Shown here piece after piece: positions 5,997-14,549 of a stretch of 15,391 nucleotides of DNA (positions are counted from its first letter, which is position 1; the number at the start of each line of letters is the position of its first letter). The DNA is from Desulfobacterales bacterium (GTDB taxonomy: Bacteria; Desulfobacterota; Desulfobacteria; Desulfobacterales; C00003106). The stretch spans positions 1-15,391 of the forward strand of contig DAOVGD010000023.1 in NCBI GenBank assembly GCA_030672555.1, written 5' to 3'. The translations under genes and the position numbers were made by a program. Under the pieces are notes generated by a model, which ran no database searches, was not told the origin of the DNA, and was given only the letters and a program-made list of their open reading frames with translations.

Positions 5997-6779
5997 ATGG
6001 ATCTATTAACCTTTTCACCGGAACAGATTAAAGCGTTTATCTTGATTTTTATACGGGTAAGTATTGTCCTGTTTTTACTACCCATATTTGGTAGCAATAT
6101 AGTACAGATGCGGCTCAAGGCGGGACTGGCGCTTATCATCGCGGTTATTCTTTGCTCTGTAATAAAGCCTGATATTAATCTATTCCCGGAAACCCTTTTA
6201 TCAGCAGTTAACCTTATCTTGTCTGAATGCGTCATAGGTATGATTATCGGGCTCATGATCCGGATGTTTTTTTCCGCGGTTCAATTAGCAGGGCAACTCA
6301 TAGGGTTTCAAATGGGATTTGCCATCATAAATGTTCTGGATCCCCAGACCGGAACCCAGGCATCTATTATTGCCCAGTTCGGTTATTGGATTGTTGTTTT
6401 GGTGTTTCTTCTTTTAAATGGCCACCATCTCCTACTTAATGGGTTAAAGGAAAGCTTTGATATTATTAACGTTGGCTCAATTAGATTGAGTCAAGGGCTT
6501 TTTCAAACAGTTATTGACACAGCTTCCCGTATGTTTGTATTGGCTATAAAAATAGGCGCGCCGGCCATTGCCGCCCTTCTTTTCGTTAGCGCGGCTTTTG
6601 GAATATGCGCCAAATTTGCACCCCAGATGAACATTCTCATTGTTGCTTTCCCTATAAAAATTGTAGTTGGTTTAATCTTTTTTGGACTCTCATTGCAGAT
6701 TCTTCTCCGAGTCACAAAAGGATATATTGGGAATTTTGATACATTGTTAATTAATATTATGAACTTAATGAAGGCATAA
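5997..6779 (+). CDS. fliR: Flagellar export-gate protein FliR
   Basis: FliR completes the helical FliP5Q4R1 export gate and contacts FlhB. The 260 residues are strongly hydrophobic with about six membrane segments. They include family patterns such as AGQLIGFQMGFAIINVLDP near residues 98-116 and a late FAPQMNILIVAFPIKIVVGL segment. The length is typical. AGG at 5989-5991, overlapping the fliQ stop, is five bases before the ATG. flhB follows four bases after its stop. No missing segments or shifts are evident. Confidence 0.96.
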   Translation: MDLLTFSPEQIKAFILIFIRVSIVLFLLPIFGSNIVQMRLKAGLALIIAVILCSVIKPDINLFPETLLSAVNLILSECVIGMIIGLMIRMFFSAVQLAGQLIGFQMGFAIINVLDPQTGTQASIIAQFGYWIVVLVFLLLNGHHLLLNGLKESFDIINVGSIRLSQGLFQTVIDTASRMFVLAIKIGAPAIAALLFVSAAFGICAKFAPQMNILIVAFPIKIVVGLIFFGLSLQILLRVTKGYIGNFDTLLINIMNLMKA

Positions 6780-6783
6780 GGTT

Positions 6784-7866
6784 GTGGCTGAAGAGAGTTT
6801 TCAGGAAAAGACCGAAAAAGCGACCCCAAAAAAGAGAACAAAGGCGAGGGAAGAGGGGCAGGTAGCAAAAAGTCGTGAAATTTCTTCTGTCTGCGTGATA
6901 TTTGTTGGAATGATGAGCCTATTACTTTTCGGAGCTTTTATCTATACAAACACGCTTACGGTTATGAAGCATAGTTTCCTGGCGATAGGCACACCCGGTC
7001 TCGATATGGACATGGCCCGTTGTGTAGAAATTGCAAATCAGGTCATAGGGCAATTTTTCGTTATTGTTTCTCCTGTTATGGCCGCTGTTTTTGTAGCAGC
7101 CCTCCTTTCTAATTTCATGCAGGTAGGTTTTGCCATTTCTGTAAAAGCCATTAAGCCGAAGTTTTCAAAGTTCAATCCTATCGCAGGCGTGAAAAGACTT
7201 TTTGGGCCCAACTCTCTGAATGAATTTGTCAAATCTTTGTGGAAACTTGCCATTATCGGCGTGATTGCATATTGGACCATTAAAAATGAGTTCAAACATC
7301 TTGTCCCATTAGCTGATACCAGTGTCGCCTCCATACTTATTTATATCCTGAAGATTTTCTTTAAGATGTTTATGCGGGCAATTATCGCCATGATTTTTAT
7401 GGCGGCTGCCGATTATGCTTTCCAAAAATGGCAATTTGAAAAGAAACTCAAAATGACCAAACAAGAGGTGAAAGAGGAGCATAAACAGACCGAAGGTGAT
7501 CCAACGGTAAAATCAAGAATCAGAAGTGTCCAGTATCAGATGGCAAGAAGACGTATGATGCAGGAGGTCCCCAAGGCTGATGTTATTGTTACCAACCCCA
7601 CCCATCTGGCATTAGCGCTTCAATATGAAAGCACCGGCATGAATGCTCCTAAAGTGTTGGCCAAAGGCGCCGGGGCGGTCGCGCAAAGGATAAAAGAGAT
7701 AGCTGAGGATCACGATATTCCGATTGTTGAGAACAAAGACTTAGCGCAGTCCCTATATAAGCTTGTTGATATTGGGGATGAAGTTCCCGCACAGTTTTAT
7801 CAGGCTGTGGCCGAGGTTTTGGCCTATGTTTATAAGTTAAAAGGACGGTTAATGGGGAGTAACTAA
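6784..7866 (+). CDS. flhB: Flagellar export protein FlhB (substrate-specificity switch)
   Basis: FlhB wraps the export gate and switches substrate class from rod/hook to filament after cleaving itself. The 360 residues contain a basic N-terminus (SFQEKTEKATPKKRTKAREE), four membrane segments, a linker, and a cytoplasmic domain. The autocleavage motif NPTH is at residues 271-274, so Asn271-Pro272 would be the cut. The start codon is GTG at 6784, chosen because it yields the conserved AEESFQEKTEKATPKKR opening; AAGG at 6771-6774 is the likely ribosome-binding site. The stop overlaps the flhA ATG by one base. The switch is normally triggered by FliK, and a FliK-like gene starts at the right end of this window. 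Confidence 0.97.
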   Translation: MAEESFQEKTEKATPKKRTKAREEGQVAKSREISSVCVIFVGMMSLLLFGAFIYTNTLTVMKHSFLAIGTPGLDMDMARCVEIANQVIGQFFVIVSPVMAAVFVAALLSNFMQVGFAISVKAIKPKFSKFNPIAGVKRLFGPNSLNEFVKSLWKLAIIGVIAYWTIKNEFKHLVPLADTSVASILIYILKIFFKMFMRAIIAMIFMAAADYAFQKWQFEKKLKMTKQEVKEEHKQTEGDPTVKSRIRSVQYQMARRRMMQEVPKADVIVTNPTHLALALQYESTGMNAPKVLAKGAGAVAQRIKEIAEDHDIPIVENKDLAQSLYKLVDIGDEVPAQFYQAVAEVLAYVYKLKGRLMGSN

Positions 7867-9962
7867 TGGAGACAACAGCCGGCAACAAGGATTGGACAGA
7901 CAGGTTTGGTGGCGGGAGTGATGCCGCGATGGCGATCGGCATGGTCGGCATCCTTATGGTGATGCTTATACCGCTTCACACAGCCCTTTTGGACATACTC
8001 CTTGCTTTAAACATAACATTTGCCATTATAATTCTTTTGATGGCAATGTATACTCTCACTCCGCTTGATTTTCACACCTTCCCAACAGTCCTCCTTGTCG
8101 CCACTCTTTTTCGACTTTCTCTGAATGTGGCTTCCACTCGATTGATCCTTTTGCACGGAAATGAGGGATCGTCCGCGGCCGGGACGGTAATAGAATCGTT
8201 CGGCAACTTTGTGGTGGGTGGCAATTATGTTGTGGGAATGGTCGTGTTTATCATCCTGGTTGTCATAAACTTTGTCGTCATTACAAAAGGCGCTGTACGT
8301 ATTGCTGAAGTCGCCGCGCGTTTTACACTCGATGCCATGCCGGGCAAACAGATGGCCATCGATGCAGACCTTAACGCGGGATTAATAGATGAAGATGAAG
8401 CACGCGAACGCCGCCAAAAGATCTCCAAGGAGGCGGAATTCCACGGAGCTATGGACGGTGCAAGTAAGTTTGTTCGTGGAGATGCTATCGCGGGAATAGT
8501 TATTACGCTTGTGAACATTATAGGGGGATTTATTATTGGCGTACTTCAGCAAAAGATGTCACTTGCGGCCGCGGCCCAAAACTATACATTACTTACAGTA
8601 GGTGATGGATTGATAACACAGATTCCCGCTCTCTTGATTTCCACTGCCGCGGGTATTTGTGTTAGCCGGGCGGCGAGTGAGTCGAGCCTGGGAGTAGAGT
8701 TAAGTAAACAGTTTTTCTCTCAACCCCAGGCAATCTATATTGCCGCACTGATAATTTTTCTCTTCGGCCTTGTACCGGGCCTGCCGCATCTTCCGTTTAT
8801 TGTTATCGCTTTGATAATCGGGCTGAGCACTTATTTTGTAAGCCGGGAAAAAACTGTTCGAGAAGAAGAAATTGCAAGGGAGGAAGCCGCTGAAGAACCC
8901 CCACCCGGCCCCGAAACTGTGGAACATCTTCTTTTGTTGGACACCTTAGAGTTAGAAGTGGGATACGGCGTCATCCCATTAGTGGACAGGGAACAAGGAG
9001 GCGAGCTACTTGACAGGATACGGGCCATAAGACGTCAATTTGCAATGGAGATGGGTATGGTGGTTCCTCCTATTCATATACGGGACAACATGCAGTTGAA
9101 CCCCACGGAATATCGTGTTTTGATCAAAGGGGCGGAGGTTGCTAAAGGTGAATTGATGATCAATCACCTCTTAGCTATGGATCCGGGGGATGTTTCAAAA
9201 AAAATAGATGGAATACCTACTGTAGAACCGGCTTTTAATCTTCCAGCCCTATGGATACCTGAAAGTAAAAGCGAGGAGGCCAAATTTGCGGGATATACGG
9301 TGGTAGACAATCCAACCATTGTAGCGACCCATCTGACAGAAGTAATCAAAAGACATTCGGATGAATTATTGGGACGTCAGGATGTTCAAAACCTACTTGA
9401 TAATCTGAAGAAGACACACCCAAAAGTAGTTGAAGAGCTAACGCCAAACCTTCTTCCTCTCGGAGTGATTCAGAAGGTATTACAAAATCTCCTGCGGGAA
9501 CGTGTGACGATTCGAGATTTACTAACTATTGTTGAAACATTAGCCGATTATGCGCCGCTTACCAAAGACCCTGATGTGTTGACTGAATACGTTAGACAGA
9601 AACTTGCACGTACCATTATAAGTCCATATATGTCTCCGGATGGCATGCTTCCGCTTATAACCCTGGATCAGCAAGTGGAGGATGCTCTGGTCAATAGTAT
9701 TCAGAGTACAGAACATGGTTCATATCTATCGGTAGAGCCAAAAATTGCCGGCTCGATAATTGCTTCGGTAAAAAAAGAAGTAGAAAATTTTATGGCCAAA
9801 AATTATCAGCCAATTATTCTCTGCTCTCCCATGCTGAGGAGATATTTAAGAAAAATGCTGGAACAATTTGCGCCGTCATTGATGGTATTGTCACAGGCAG
9901 AACTTTTGAACAACATTCAATTTAAATCAATGGGAGTGATTAGACTTGAGGATGCAGCCTAA
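7866..9962 (+). CDS. flhA: Flagellar export-gate protein FlhA
   Basis: FlhA is the large export-gate subunit that couples proton flow to secretion and whose cytoplasmic ring docks chaperone-substrate complexes. The 698 residues show an N-terminal half with about eight membrane segments and the conserved FHIPEP-family loop DAMPGKQMAIDADLNAG at 156-172, including Asp166 and Asp168. A linker near 325-350 leads to a soluble C-terminal domain beginning around VEHLLLLDTLELEVGYG. The length matches the family. The start overlaps the flhB stop by one base, with GGGAG just upstream. Its end overlaps flhF by 17 bases when the TTG start of flhF is used. Confidence 0.98.
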   Translation: METTAGNKDWTDRFGGGSDAAMAIGMVGILMVMLIPLHTALLDILLALNITFAIIILLMAMYTLTPLDFHTFPTVLLVATLFRLSLNVASTRLILLHGNEGSSAAGTVIESFGNFVVGGNYVVGMVVFIILVVINFVVITKGAVRIAEVAARFTLDAMPGKQMAIDADLNAGLIDEDEARERRQKISKEAEFHGAMDGASKFVRGDAIAGIVITLVNIIGGFIIGVLQQKMSLAAAAQNYTLLTVGDGLITQIPALLISTAAGICVSRAASESSLGVELSKQFFSQPQAIYIAALIIFLFGLVPGLPHLPFIVIALIIGLSTYFVSREKTVREEEIAREEAAEEPPPGPETVEHLLLLDTLELEVGYGVIPLVDREQGGELLDRIRAIRRQFAMEMGMVVPPIHIRDNMQLNPTEYRVLIKGAEVAKGELMINHLLAMDPGDVSKKIDGIPTVEPAFNLPALWIPESKSEEAKFAGYTVVDNPTIVATHLTEVIKRHSDELLGRQDVQNLLDNLKKTHPKVVEELTPNLLPLGVIQKVLQNLLRERVTIRDLLTIVETLADYAPLTKDPDVLTEYVRQKLARTIISPYMSPDGMLPLITLDQQVEDALVNSIQSTEHGSYLSVEPKIAGSIIASVKKEVENFMAKNYQPIILCSPMLRRYLRKMLEQFAPSLMVLSQAELLNNIQFKSMGVIRLEDAA

Positions 9963-11040
9963 AAAATATACGGCAAAGACAATTCAAGATGCAATTGCTC
10001 TTGTAAAAGAAGATCTTGGCGCAGACGCTATGATATTGGACACTCGCAAGCTTCCTGGTGAATATGGAAGGCCGGTGGGAACGAACGAATTGCTTTTTGA
10101 AGTAACAGCAGTCCCTGAACAGAAGCCGGAACATTCTGCAATTCCTCCAACGGCAAAGTCATATTTATCGGGGTCAATAAGATCAGAGCTGATGAGTATC
10201 AAGGAAATGCTCTACCTCATGAATAATTCCGGGAGCATTTGGGGACGAGTTAAAATGAATCCAGGAGTGATCAATTTATACGGAATGTTGCTCAGAAAAG
10301 GGATTGATGAATCGTTTGTTCAACAGTTTTTAGAAAAAAGCGGTGCATTCAAAGACGACGAAGAGAACGGCTTGGATCATCTGAGAGAAAGGACATTCAA
10401 AGAGATACTAAAAGTAATCAAGACCTGCAATCCATTTAAAGCAAACAACAAGAAACAAATAATTGCTTCATTTTTCGGCCCCACAGGGGTGGGAAAGACG
10501 ACAACAATTGCAAAACTGGCAGCTAATCTATGCCTGAAACAGAAAAAGAGTGTCGGACTTGTTTCAATAGACAACTATAGAGTGGCTGCTATGGAACAAC
10601 TCAAGACCTATGCAAGGATTTTAGGTGTTCCATGTCTCCCTGCGTTCAACAAGAAAGATATGCGATTTGCGTTAAGCCGATTGAAAGATAGAGATGTAAT
10701 ACTAATCGATACGGCAGGACACAGTCATTATGATTACGATCATATTAACGAGCTGATCACATTGCTGGGTGATGATATCCCTATTGAGAAGCATTTAGTT
10801 TTGAGCGTAACAACCAATGAAACGGAAATGGAGGCGGCAGCCGAGAATTTTGGTAGATTGGGACTGCAGAGCTATGTATTTACTAAACTGGATGAAGCAA
10901 AATCCAGAGGCGCTATCATAAACCAGATTATGAAAATAAAGGCGCCGATATCTTTTGTTACCAATGGGCAAAGAGTCCCTGAGGATATTGCGGCGGCATC
11001 GAAAATTGGTGTCCTGCGTCTTTTATTTGACACGAGATGA
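9946..11040 (+). CDS. flhF: SRP-type GTPase FlhF, polar flagellar placement
   Basis: FlhF is a signal-recognition-particle-type GTPase that marks where polar flagella assemble. The 364 residues start with the B domain (KKYTAKTIQDAIALVKEDLG). A helical N domain follows, then a G domain with P-loop GPTGVGKTT (178-186), DTAG (255-258) and TKLD (313-316). The start is uncertain. TTG at 9946 lies nine bases after GGGAG (9932-9936), while ATG at 9952 gives a product two residues shorter but with poorer spacing. Both lie inside the end of flhA. The partner ATPase FlhG follows after a 122-base gap that contains a palindromic repeat. No catalytic residue appears to be missing. Confidence 0.95.
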   Translation: MRMQPKKYTAKTIQDAIALVKEDLGADAMILDTRKLPGEYGRPVGTNELLFEVTAVPEQKPEHSAIPPTAKSYLSGSIRSELMSIKEMLYLMNNSGSIWGRVKMNPGVINLYGMLLRKGIDESFVQQFLEKSGAFKDDEENGLDHLRERTFKEILKVIKTCNPFKANNKKQIIASFFGPTGVGKTTTIAKLAANLCLKQKKSVGLVSIDNYRVAAMEQLKTYARILGVPCLPAFNKKDMRFALSRLKDRDVILIDTAGHSHYDYDHINELITLLGDDIPIEKHLVLSVTTNETEMEAAAENFGRLGLQSYVFTKLDEAKSRGAIINQIMKIKAPISFVTNGQRVPEDIAAASKIGVLRLLFDTR

Positions 11041-11063
11041 GAGCATACACGAATTTACATGTT

Positions 11064-11137
11064 GGACGCAGATGAACGCAGATAGTCAGGATTAAACATA
11101 AAAAACTATCTGCGGACATCGGCGAAAATCTGCGTCC
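11064..11137. repeat. Palindromic repeat between flhF and flhG
   Basis: The 122-base gap between flhF and flhG holds a two-part stem. GGACGCAGAT (11064-11073) pairs with ATCTGCGTCC (11128-11137), and CGCAGATAGT (11077-11086) pairs with ACTATCTGCG (11105-11114). The motif CGCAGAT also repeats directly within each arm. This CGCAGATGAACGCAGAT type of sequence is, from memory, a frequent dispersed repeat in environmental genomes. It lacks a clear T-tract after the stem, although CATTATTTT follows closely. It could act as a partial terminator or mRNA-stability element between the two genes. It encodes no protein. Confidence 0.65.
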
Positions 11138-11162
11138 TCATTATTTTAAACGGAGAACTAAC

Positions 11163-12068
11163 ATGGATCAGGCAAGCGGTTTAAGAGAAATGGTGGATAA
11201 AGAGGCGAGCTGTCTGTACAACACAAATACGCCGCAAAAAAAGATAAAACATCTATTACCGGCAATGCCACGTGTAATTTCTGTCACGAGCGGAAAAGGC
11301 GGTGTCGGAAAGACCAATATAGTGGGAAACCTTGCTATCGCCTTTAGAAGACTCGGAAAGCGTGTATTGATACTTGATGCGGATCTTGGACTGGCTAACA
11401 TTGACATAATATTCGGACTAAATCCGGAGTACAATATAGATCATGTAATAAATGGAGAAAAAGACATTACCGCGATTCTTACAAAAGGGCCTGAAGATAT
11501 TTATATCATACCGGCAGGATCCGGGATACAAGAACTCTCACAATTGACAGAGGGGCAAAAACTTAATCTTTTAAGTGAGTTTGATACCATAGATGATTTG
11601 TTCGATATATTTTTGATTGATACCGGCGCCGGAATTTCTTCGAACGTAATATATTTCAATATTGCGGCGGTAGAACGGATCGTAGTGGTTACACCGGAGC
11701 CTACTTCCATTACTGATGCATATGCACTCATTAAGGTCATGTATACAAAACATGGAACCGACACTTTTAAGATACTTGTAAACATGACAAAAGGGGCGAA
11801 AGAAGCCGAATCCGTATACAAAAATCTAAGTAGTTCGGTTACGAGATTTTTGGGGAATATATCCTTAGATTATACAGGGTTTATCCCGCGGGATGATAAT
11901 TTCCAGAAGGCTGTAAAAAAACAGCAGGCCATTATCCAGCTATATCCTGAAACGGTATCGAGCCGGAGTATAATTAAATTAGCAGAATATCTTTCAAGAT
12001 TATCACGCGAAGCCCCTCCTGACGGAAACATAAAATTTTTTTGGAAGAAGATTGTAACTTCTTATTAA
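11163..12068 (+). CDS. flhG: MinD-type ATPase FlhG (FleN/YlxH), flagellar number control
   Basis: FlhG is a MinD-like ATPase that limits flagellar number and stimulates the GTPase of FlhF. The protein starts MDQASGLREM, matching the DQAxxLR activator motif known to act on FlhF. The deviant Walker A motif GKGGVGKT is at 44-51, the A' motif DADLGLAN at 72-79, and the Walker B-like IDTGAG follows near 155-160. The 301-residue length is normal. GGAG at 11152-11155 is seven bases from the ATG. The gene lies directly downstream of flhF and upstream of fliA, a common order in polar flagellates. The palindromic repeat ahead of it could separate its expression from flhF. Confidence 0.95.
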   Translation: MDQASGLREMVDKEASCLYNTNTPQKKIKHLLPAMPRVISVTSGKGGVGKTNIVGNLAIAFRRLGKRVLILDADLGLANIDIIFGLNPEYNIDHVINGEKDITAILTKGPEDIYIIPAGSGIQELSQLTEGQKLNLLSEFDTIDDLFDIFLIDTGAGISSNVIYFNIAAVERIVVVTPEPTSITDAYALIKVMYTKHGTDTFKILVNMTKGAKEAESVYKNLSSSVTRFLGNISLDYTGFIPRDDNFQKAVKKQQAIIQLYPETVSSRSIIKLAEYLSRLSREAPPDGNIKFFWKKIVTSY

Positions 12069-12096
12069 ACCATTAACCTATAAAGGGTTGTGATTA

Positions 12097-12873
12097 ATGA
12101 TAATGCAAAAAGTTAGCAGAGAGACATTTTACAGCAATTCAACACGTAAAATGTGCGAAGAGGATCGTGAGGCGTTAATCATTCAATATGCCCCCTTTGT
12201 TAAGTACATAGCAGGTAGGATGGCCATGAAGGTCCCTCCGAACATATCCCTTGATGAGTTGATAAGTGCAGGCACTCTGGGATTAGTTGACGCGGTAAAT
12301 AAATTTGACCCTGGACGTGACATTCAATTTAAGACCTATGCAGAATTCAGGATCAAAGGGGCCATATTAGATGAATTGCGCGGTATGGATCAATTCTCCC
12401 GGTCAATCAGAAAAAAGATTCACGCGATTGAAGAAGCGATCAGCTCTACCGACGCGAAACTTGGAAGGCCTGCTGAAGATGTGGAAATTGCCCGGGAGAT
12501 GGGGGTCGGACTTAAAGAATATCATGCGCTCCTTGCAGATGTGCAGGGATATTCTATACTAAGCTTGGATGAATTCATAAAAGCCGGTTCCGATAATTCA
12601 GAATCACAAGAATCATATAAGAACCAAATCAGAGGAGATAAAACACCAGCCCACCATGTAGACAGGATGGAGCTAAGGAAAGTGATCGCTACCGCTCTCA
12701 GGACGCTCACGTCAAAAGAGCAGATGGTTATATCTCTATATTATTATGATGAATTAACACTCAAGGAGATAGGAAGTGTTATGGATTTGACGGAATCGAG
12801 AATTTCACAGATACATACCAAGGCAATCATAAAATTAAAGATTCGTTTGAAATCGTACTATGAGTACAGATGA
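12097..12873 (+). CDS. fliA: Flagellar sigma factor FliA (sigma-28)
   Basis: FliA is the RNA polymerase sigma factor for late flagellar and chemotaxis promoters. The 258 residues show region 2 (ISLDELISAGTLGLVDAVNK and FKTYAEFRIKGAILDELR), a region 3 segment, and region 4 with the helix-turn-helix LTLKEIGSVMDLTESRISQI near the C-terminus. It is slightly longer than the E. coli protein (239). The start at 12097 has AAAGGG at 12082-12087 nine bases upstream; the in-frame ATG at 12103 is the alternative. The end overlaps the following fliL-like gene by 14 bases. No flgM anti-sigma gene is seen in this window. Confidence 0.96.
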   Translation: MIMQKVSRETFYSNSTRKMCEEDREALIIQYAPFVKYIAGRMAMKVPPNISLDELISAGTLGLVDAVNKFDPGRDIQFKTYAEFRIKGAILDELRGMDQFSRSIRKKIHAIEEAISSTDAKLGRPAEDVEIAREMGVGLKEYHALLADVQGYSILSLDEFIKAGSDNSESQESYKNQIRGDKTPAHHVDRMELRKVIATALRTLTSKEQMVISLYYYDELTLKEIGSVMDLTESRISQIHTKAIIKLKIRLKSYYEYR

Positions 12874-13624
12874 GGAACCGGTGGATCACGAGCTTAAAGA
12901 TAAAGATTTTTTTGAAGACGGTAATATAGAAGACGATTTAAGTAAACTCGAAGCAGAGATTGAGAAATCCGGCAGCGCAGAAGGTGATATACCCTCTATC
13001 GACGATGCAGAGCCAACCGACAAAAAGAGTGAGGCCGTTGAGCTTGATCATGCGGATTTGCTACTTGAAGAGGAACAAGAAGAGACCGAAGCCGACACTT
13101 CCGAACCAGAATCCGAGCAACCATCCACTCCTGTAATTCCTTGGTATTTAAATAAAAATATAATCGCTGTTTCTACAATAGCCCTTATTATCGCCACAAC
13201 GTTTGTAATATACGTGTTAATGGGACACCAGGTGGAGTATGATAAAGAGAAACAAAAAGACCCTGTATATCCTGTGTATTATGGCAGTGTTCGCGGGAAG
13301 GTGGAGCCGAGAGTGTTATTGCCGGATCCTCCTTTGGCGCTATCGCCTTTTATTGTTCCGATCGATAAGGGAACAGATGATGCCTATTGGTTCTTAAGTA
13401 TTTCTGTAATGTCGCCGAATAGTAAGGTATACGAGGAAATTAAAAGAAAAAGAGCGTTTTTAAGAGAGGGACTTTACAACTTACTTAGAGAAATAGTCAA
13501 CGGCGGCAAAACCGACATTGCACCTCGGGAAGAAATAAAGAAGGAGATATTAAGGTCCCTTAATAAAGGATTACAGACCGGAAAGGTTAACAAGGTCTAT
13601 TTTACGTCTTTTCTTTTGGTGTAA
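12860..13624 (+). CDS. FliL-like protein with long acidic cytoplasmic tail
   Basis: The C-terminal half matches the FliL pattern. LSPFIVPI at about 161-168 corresponds to MEPFIVNL of the other FliL, AYWFLSISV to RYLKVKMEL, and the end LQTGKVNKVYFTSFLLV to RTGKVQALYFTEFVVQ. A single membrane segment lies near 101-121. Unlike ordinary FliL it carries about 95 cytoplasmic residues very rich in Glu and Asp. The gene starts inside the end of fliA without a visible ribosome-binding site, so translation is probably coupled. I infer a second stator-associated FliL. It may partner the extra MotB-type protein upstream, though nothing in the sequence proves that pairing. Confidence is good for the family, low for the partner. 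Confidence 0.8.
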   Translation: MSTDEEPVDHELKDKDFFEDGNIEDDLSKLEAEIEKSGSAEGDIPSIDDAEPTDKKSEAVELDHADLLLEEEQEETEADTSEPESEQPSTPVIPWYLNKNIIAVSTIALIIATTFVIYVLMGHQVEYDKEKQKDPVYPVYYGSVRGKVEPRVLLPDPPLALSPFIVPIDKGTDDAYWFLSISVMSPNSKVYEEIKRKRAFLREGLYNLLREIVNGGKTDIAPREEIKKEILRSLNKGLQTGKVNKVYFTSFLLV

Positions 13625-13673
13625 CCTATGAAGATGATCGAACGAACAGATTGCCGCCGGATGAGATTTAGAG

Positions 13674-13976
13674 ATGTCCAGTACCATCAATATGAACATT
13701 GTCCTGAGTCAAGGGAACGCAGTCAAAGAGGTACAGAGTGTAAAGGAGCAGAACCTCGAACTGAACCAGATTCTTGTGGCTCAACATCAGAAGAAAAAAG
13801 AAGTGGAGGGAAAGGATCGCGTTAAAGAATTTGAAGACACTGAAAAGGTTAGAAACAATAAAGATGAATCCAAGGGTTCAAAACAGGAGGCAAGGTCAGC
13901 GCGGGAGAGAAAAAGGGGAGATGAGACCCCCGAGGATAAGAAACCACAAGAACATGTACTAGATATAGTAGTTTAA
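13674..13976 (+). CDS. Unrecognised small charged protein in flagellar operon
   Basis: This 100-residue ORF begins MSSTINMNIVLSQGNAVKEV and continues as a highly charged, Lys/Glu/Gln-rich and probably disordered or helical chain. It ends with the hydrophobic HVLDIVV. It has no membrane segment or signal peptide. I do not recognise a family. An upstream in-frame TGA at 13662-13664 leaves this ATG as the first possible start; its ribosome-binding site is weak. A competing frame starting at 13628 (65 codons) looks less like a protein, being dominated by Arg, Cys and Ser. Position between the fliL-like gene and the DUF2802-like gene suggests a flagellar accessory role, which is inference only. 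Confidence 0.6.
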   Translation: MSSTINMNIVLSQGNAVKEVQSVKEQNLELNQILVAQHQKKKEVEGKDRVKEFEDTEKVRNNKDESKGSKQEARSARERKRGDETPEDKKPQEHVLDIVV

Positions 13977-13994
13977 GTCCAATAAAATACCCTT

Positions 13995-14492
13995 ATGGAA
14001 TTCTGGATAGTCGGACAACTCGTTATTGATATTGTTTTACTCTTCCTTTTTGTCTACCTTGTTAGGACGATTAAGCATCGTAGCTCAGGCAACATTCGTA
14101 GCTCAGGCAACATTTCCGACAAAACAGTTGATAGGCTAAGAGAAGTAATGGAGCCTGTGTTGAGAGATGCGGAAAAAGTAGCTAAGGAATTTGAATCGCA
14201 GTTAAAAACAAAACAACGAACTATTCGGAAATTGAATGAATATTTGGATGACCGAACCATTAGCCTTAATCTTCTTCTTAACAGAGCAGAATTGTATATC
14301 GAAGAGTTTCAAGAGAAGGATAAAAAAACTGCGTCAAAGCTTCATGTAGTTGATCAACAAAAAGAGATTATAGCCCTTGCACAAAAAGGACTTGATTCTG
14401 AAAAAATAGCCAGGCAGCTATCAATTTCGGTTGGTGAAGTTGAATTGGTGCTTGATTTGAAAAAGAAATTTTCGAAAATGGGAGACCTTTGA
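13995..14492 (+). CDS. Membrane-anchored coiled-coil protein, DUF2802-like
   Basis: The 165-residue protein has an N-terminal membrane segment (about 5-24), a linker, a long charged helical stretch (about 42-120) likely to form a coiled coil, and a C-terminal helix-turn-helix-like region. That last region (about 123-159; ALAQKGLDSEKIARQLSIS then VGEVELVLDL) resembles the DUF2802 family found in flagellar and chemotaxis clusters. The linker carries a tandem duplication of six residues (RSSGNI at 29-34 and 35-40) encoded by an 18-base repeat. Function is unknown; the membrane anchor argues against an ordinary transcription factor. The gene starts 18 bases after the preceding stop. Confidence 0.7.
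   Translation: MEFWIVGQLVIDIVLLFLFVYLVRTIKHRSSGNIRSSGNISDKTVDRLREVMEPVLRDAEKVAKEFESQLKTKQRTIRKLNEYLDDRTISLNLLLNRAELYIEEFQEKDKKTASKLHVVDQQKEIIALAQKGLDSEKIARQLSISVGEVELVLDLKKKFSKMGDL
14079..14114 (+). repeat. 18-base tandem duplication inside the DUF2802-like gene
   Basis: CGTAGCTCAGGCAACATT occurs twice back to back (14079-14096 and 14097-14114) with no mismatches. It keeps the frame and duplicates RSSGNI in the linker just after the membrane segment. The perfect identity suggests recent replication slippage. Confidence 0.9.
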
Positions 14493-14502
14493 AAAACGTT
14501 TT

Positions 14503-14515
14503 CCGCTATCAGCGG
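14503..14515 (+). other. Small stem-loop before the fliK-like gene
   Basis: CCGCT (14503-14507) and AGCGG (14511-14515) form a five-base stem with a three-base loop, extendable by a G-T pair. It lies in the 57-base gap after the DUF2802-like gene and about 20 bases upstream of the GAGGA ribosome-binding site. No T-run follows, so it is not a convincing terminator. Confidence 0.3.
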
Positions 14516-14549
14516 GATTCAAGGTCAAGAAGGCCGAGGATCATCTCTC

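Noticed and set aside
13628..13825. 65-codon plus-strand frame after the fliL-like gene
   Set aside because: Its Arg/Cys/Ser-rich composition looks like out-of-frame reading of the 13674-13976 gene, which is longer and protein-like.
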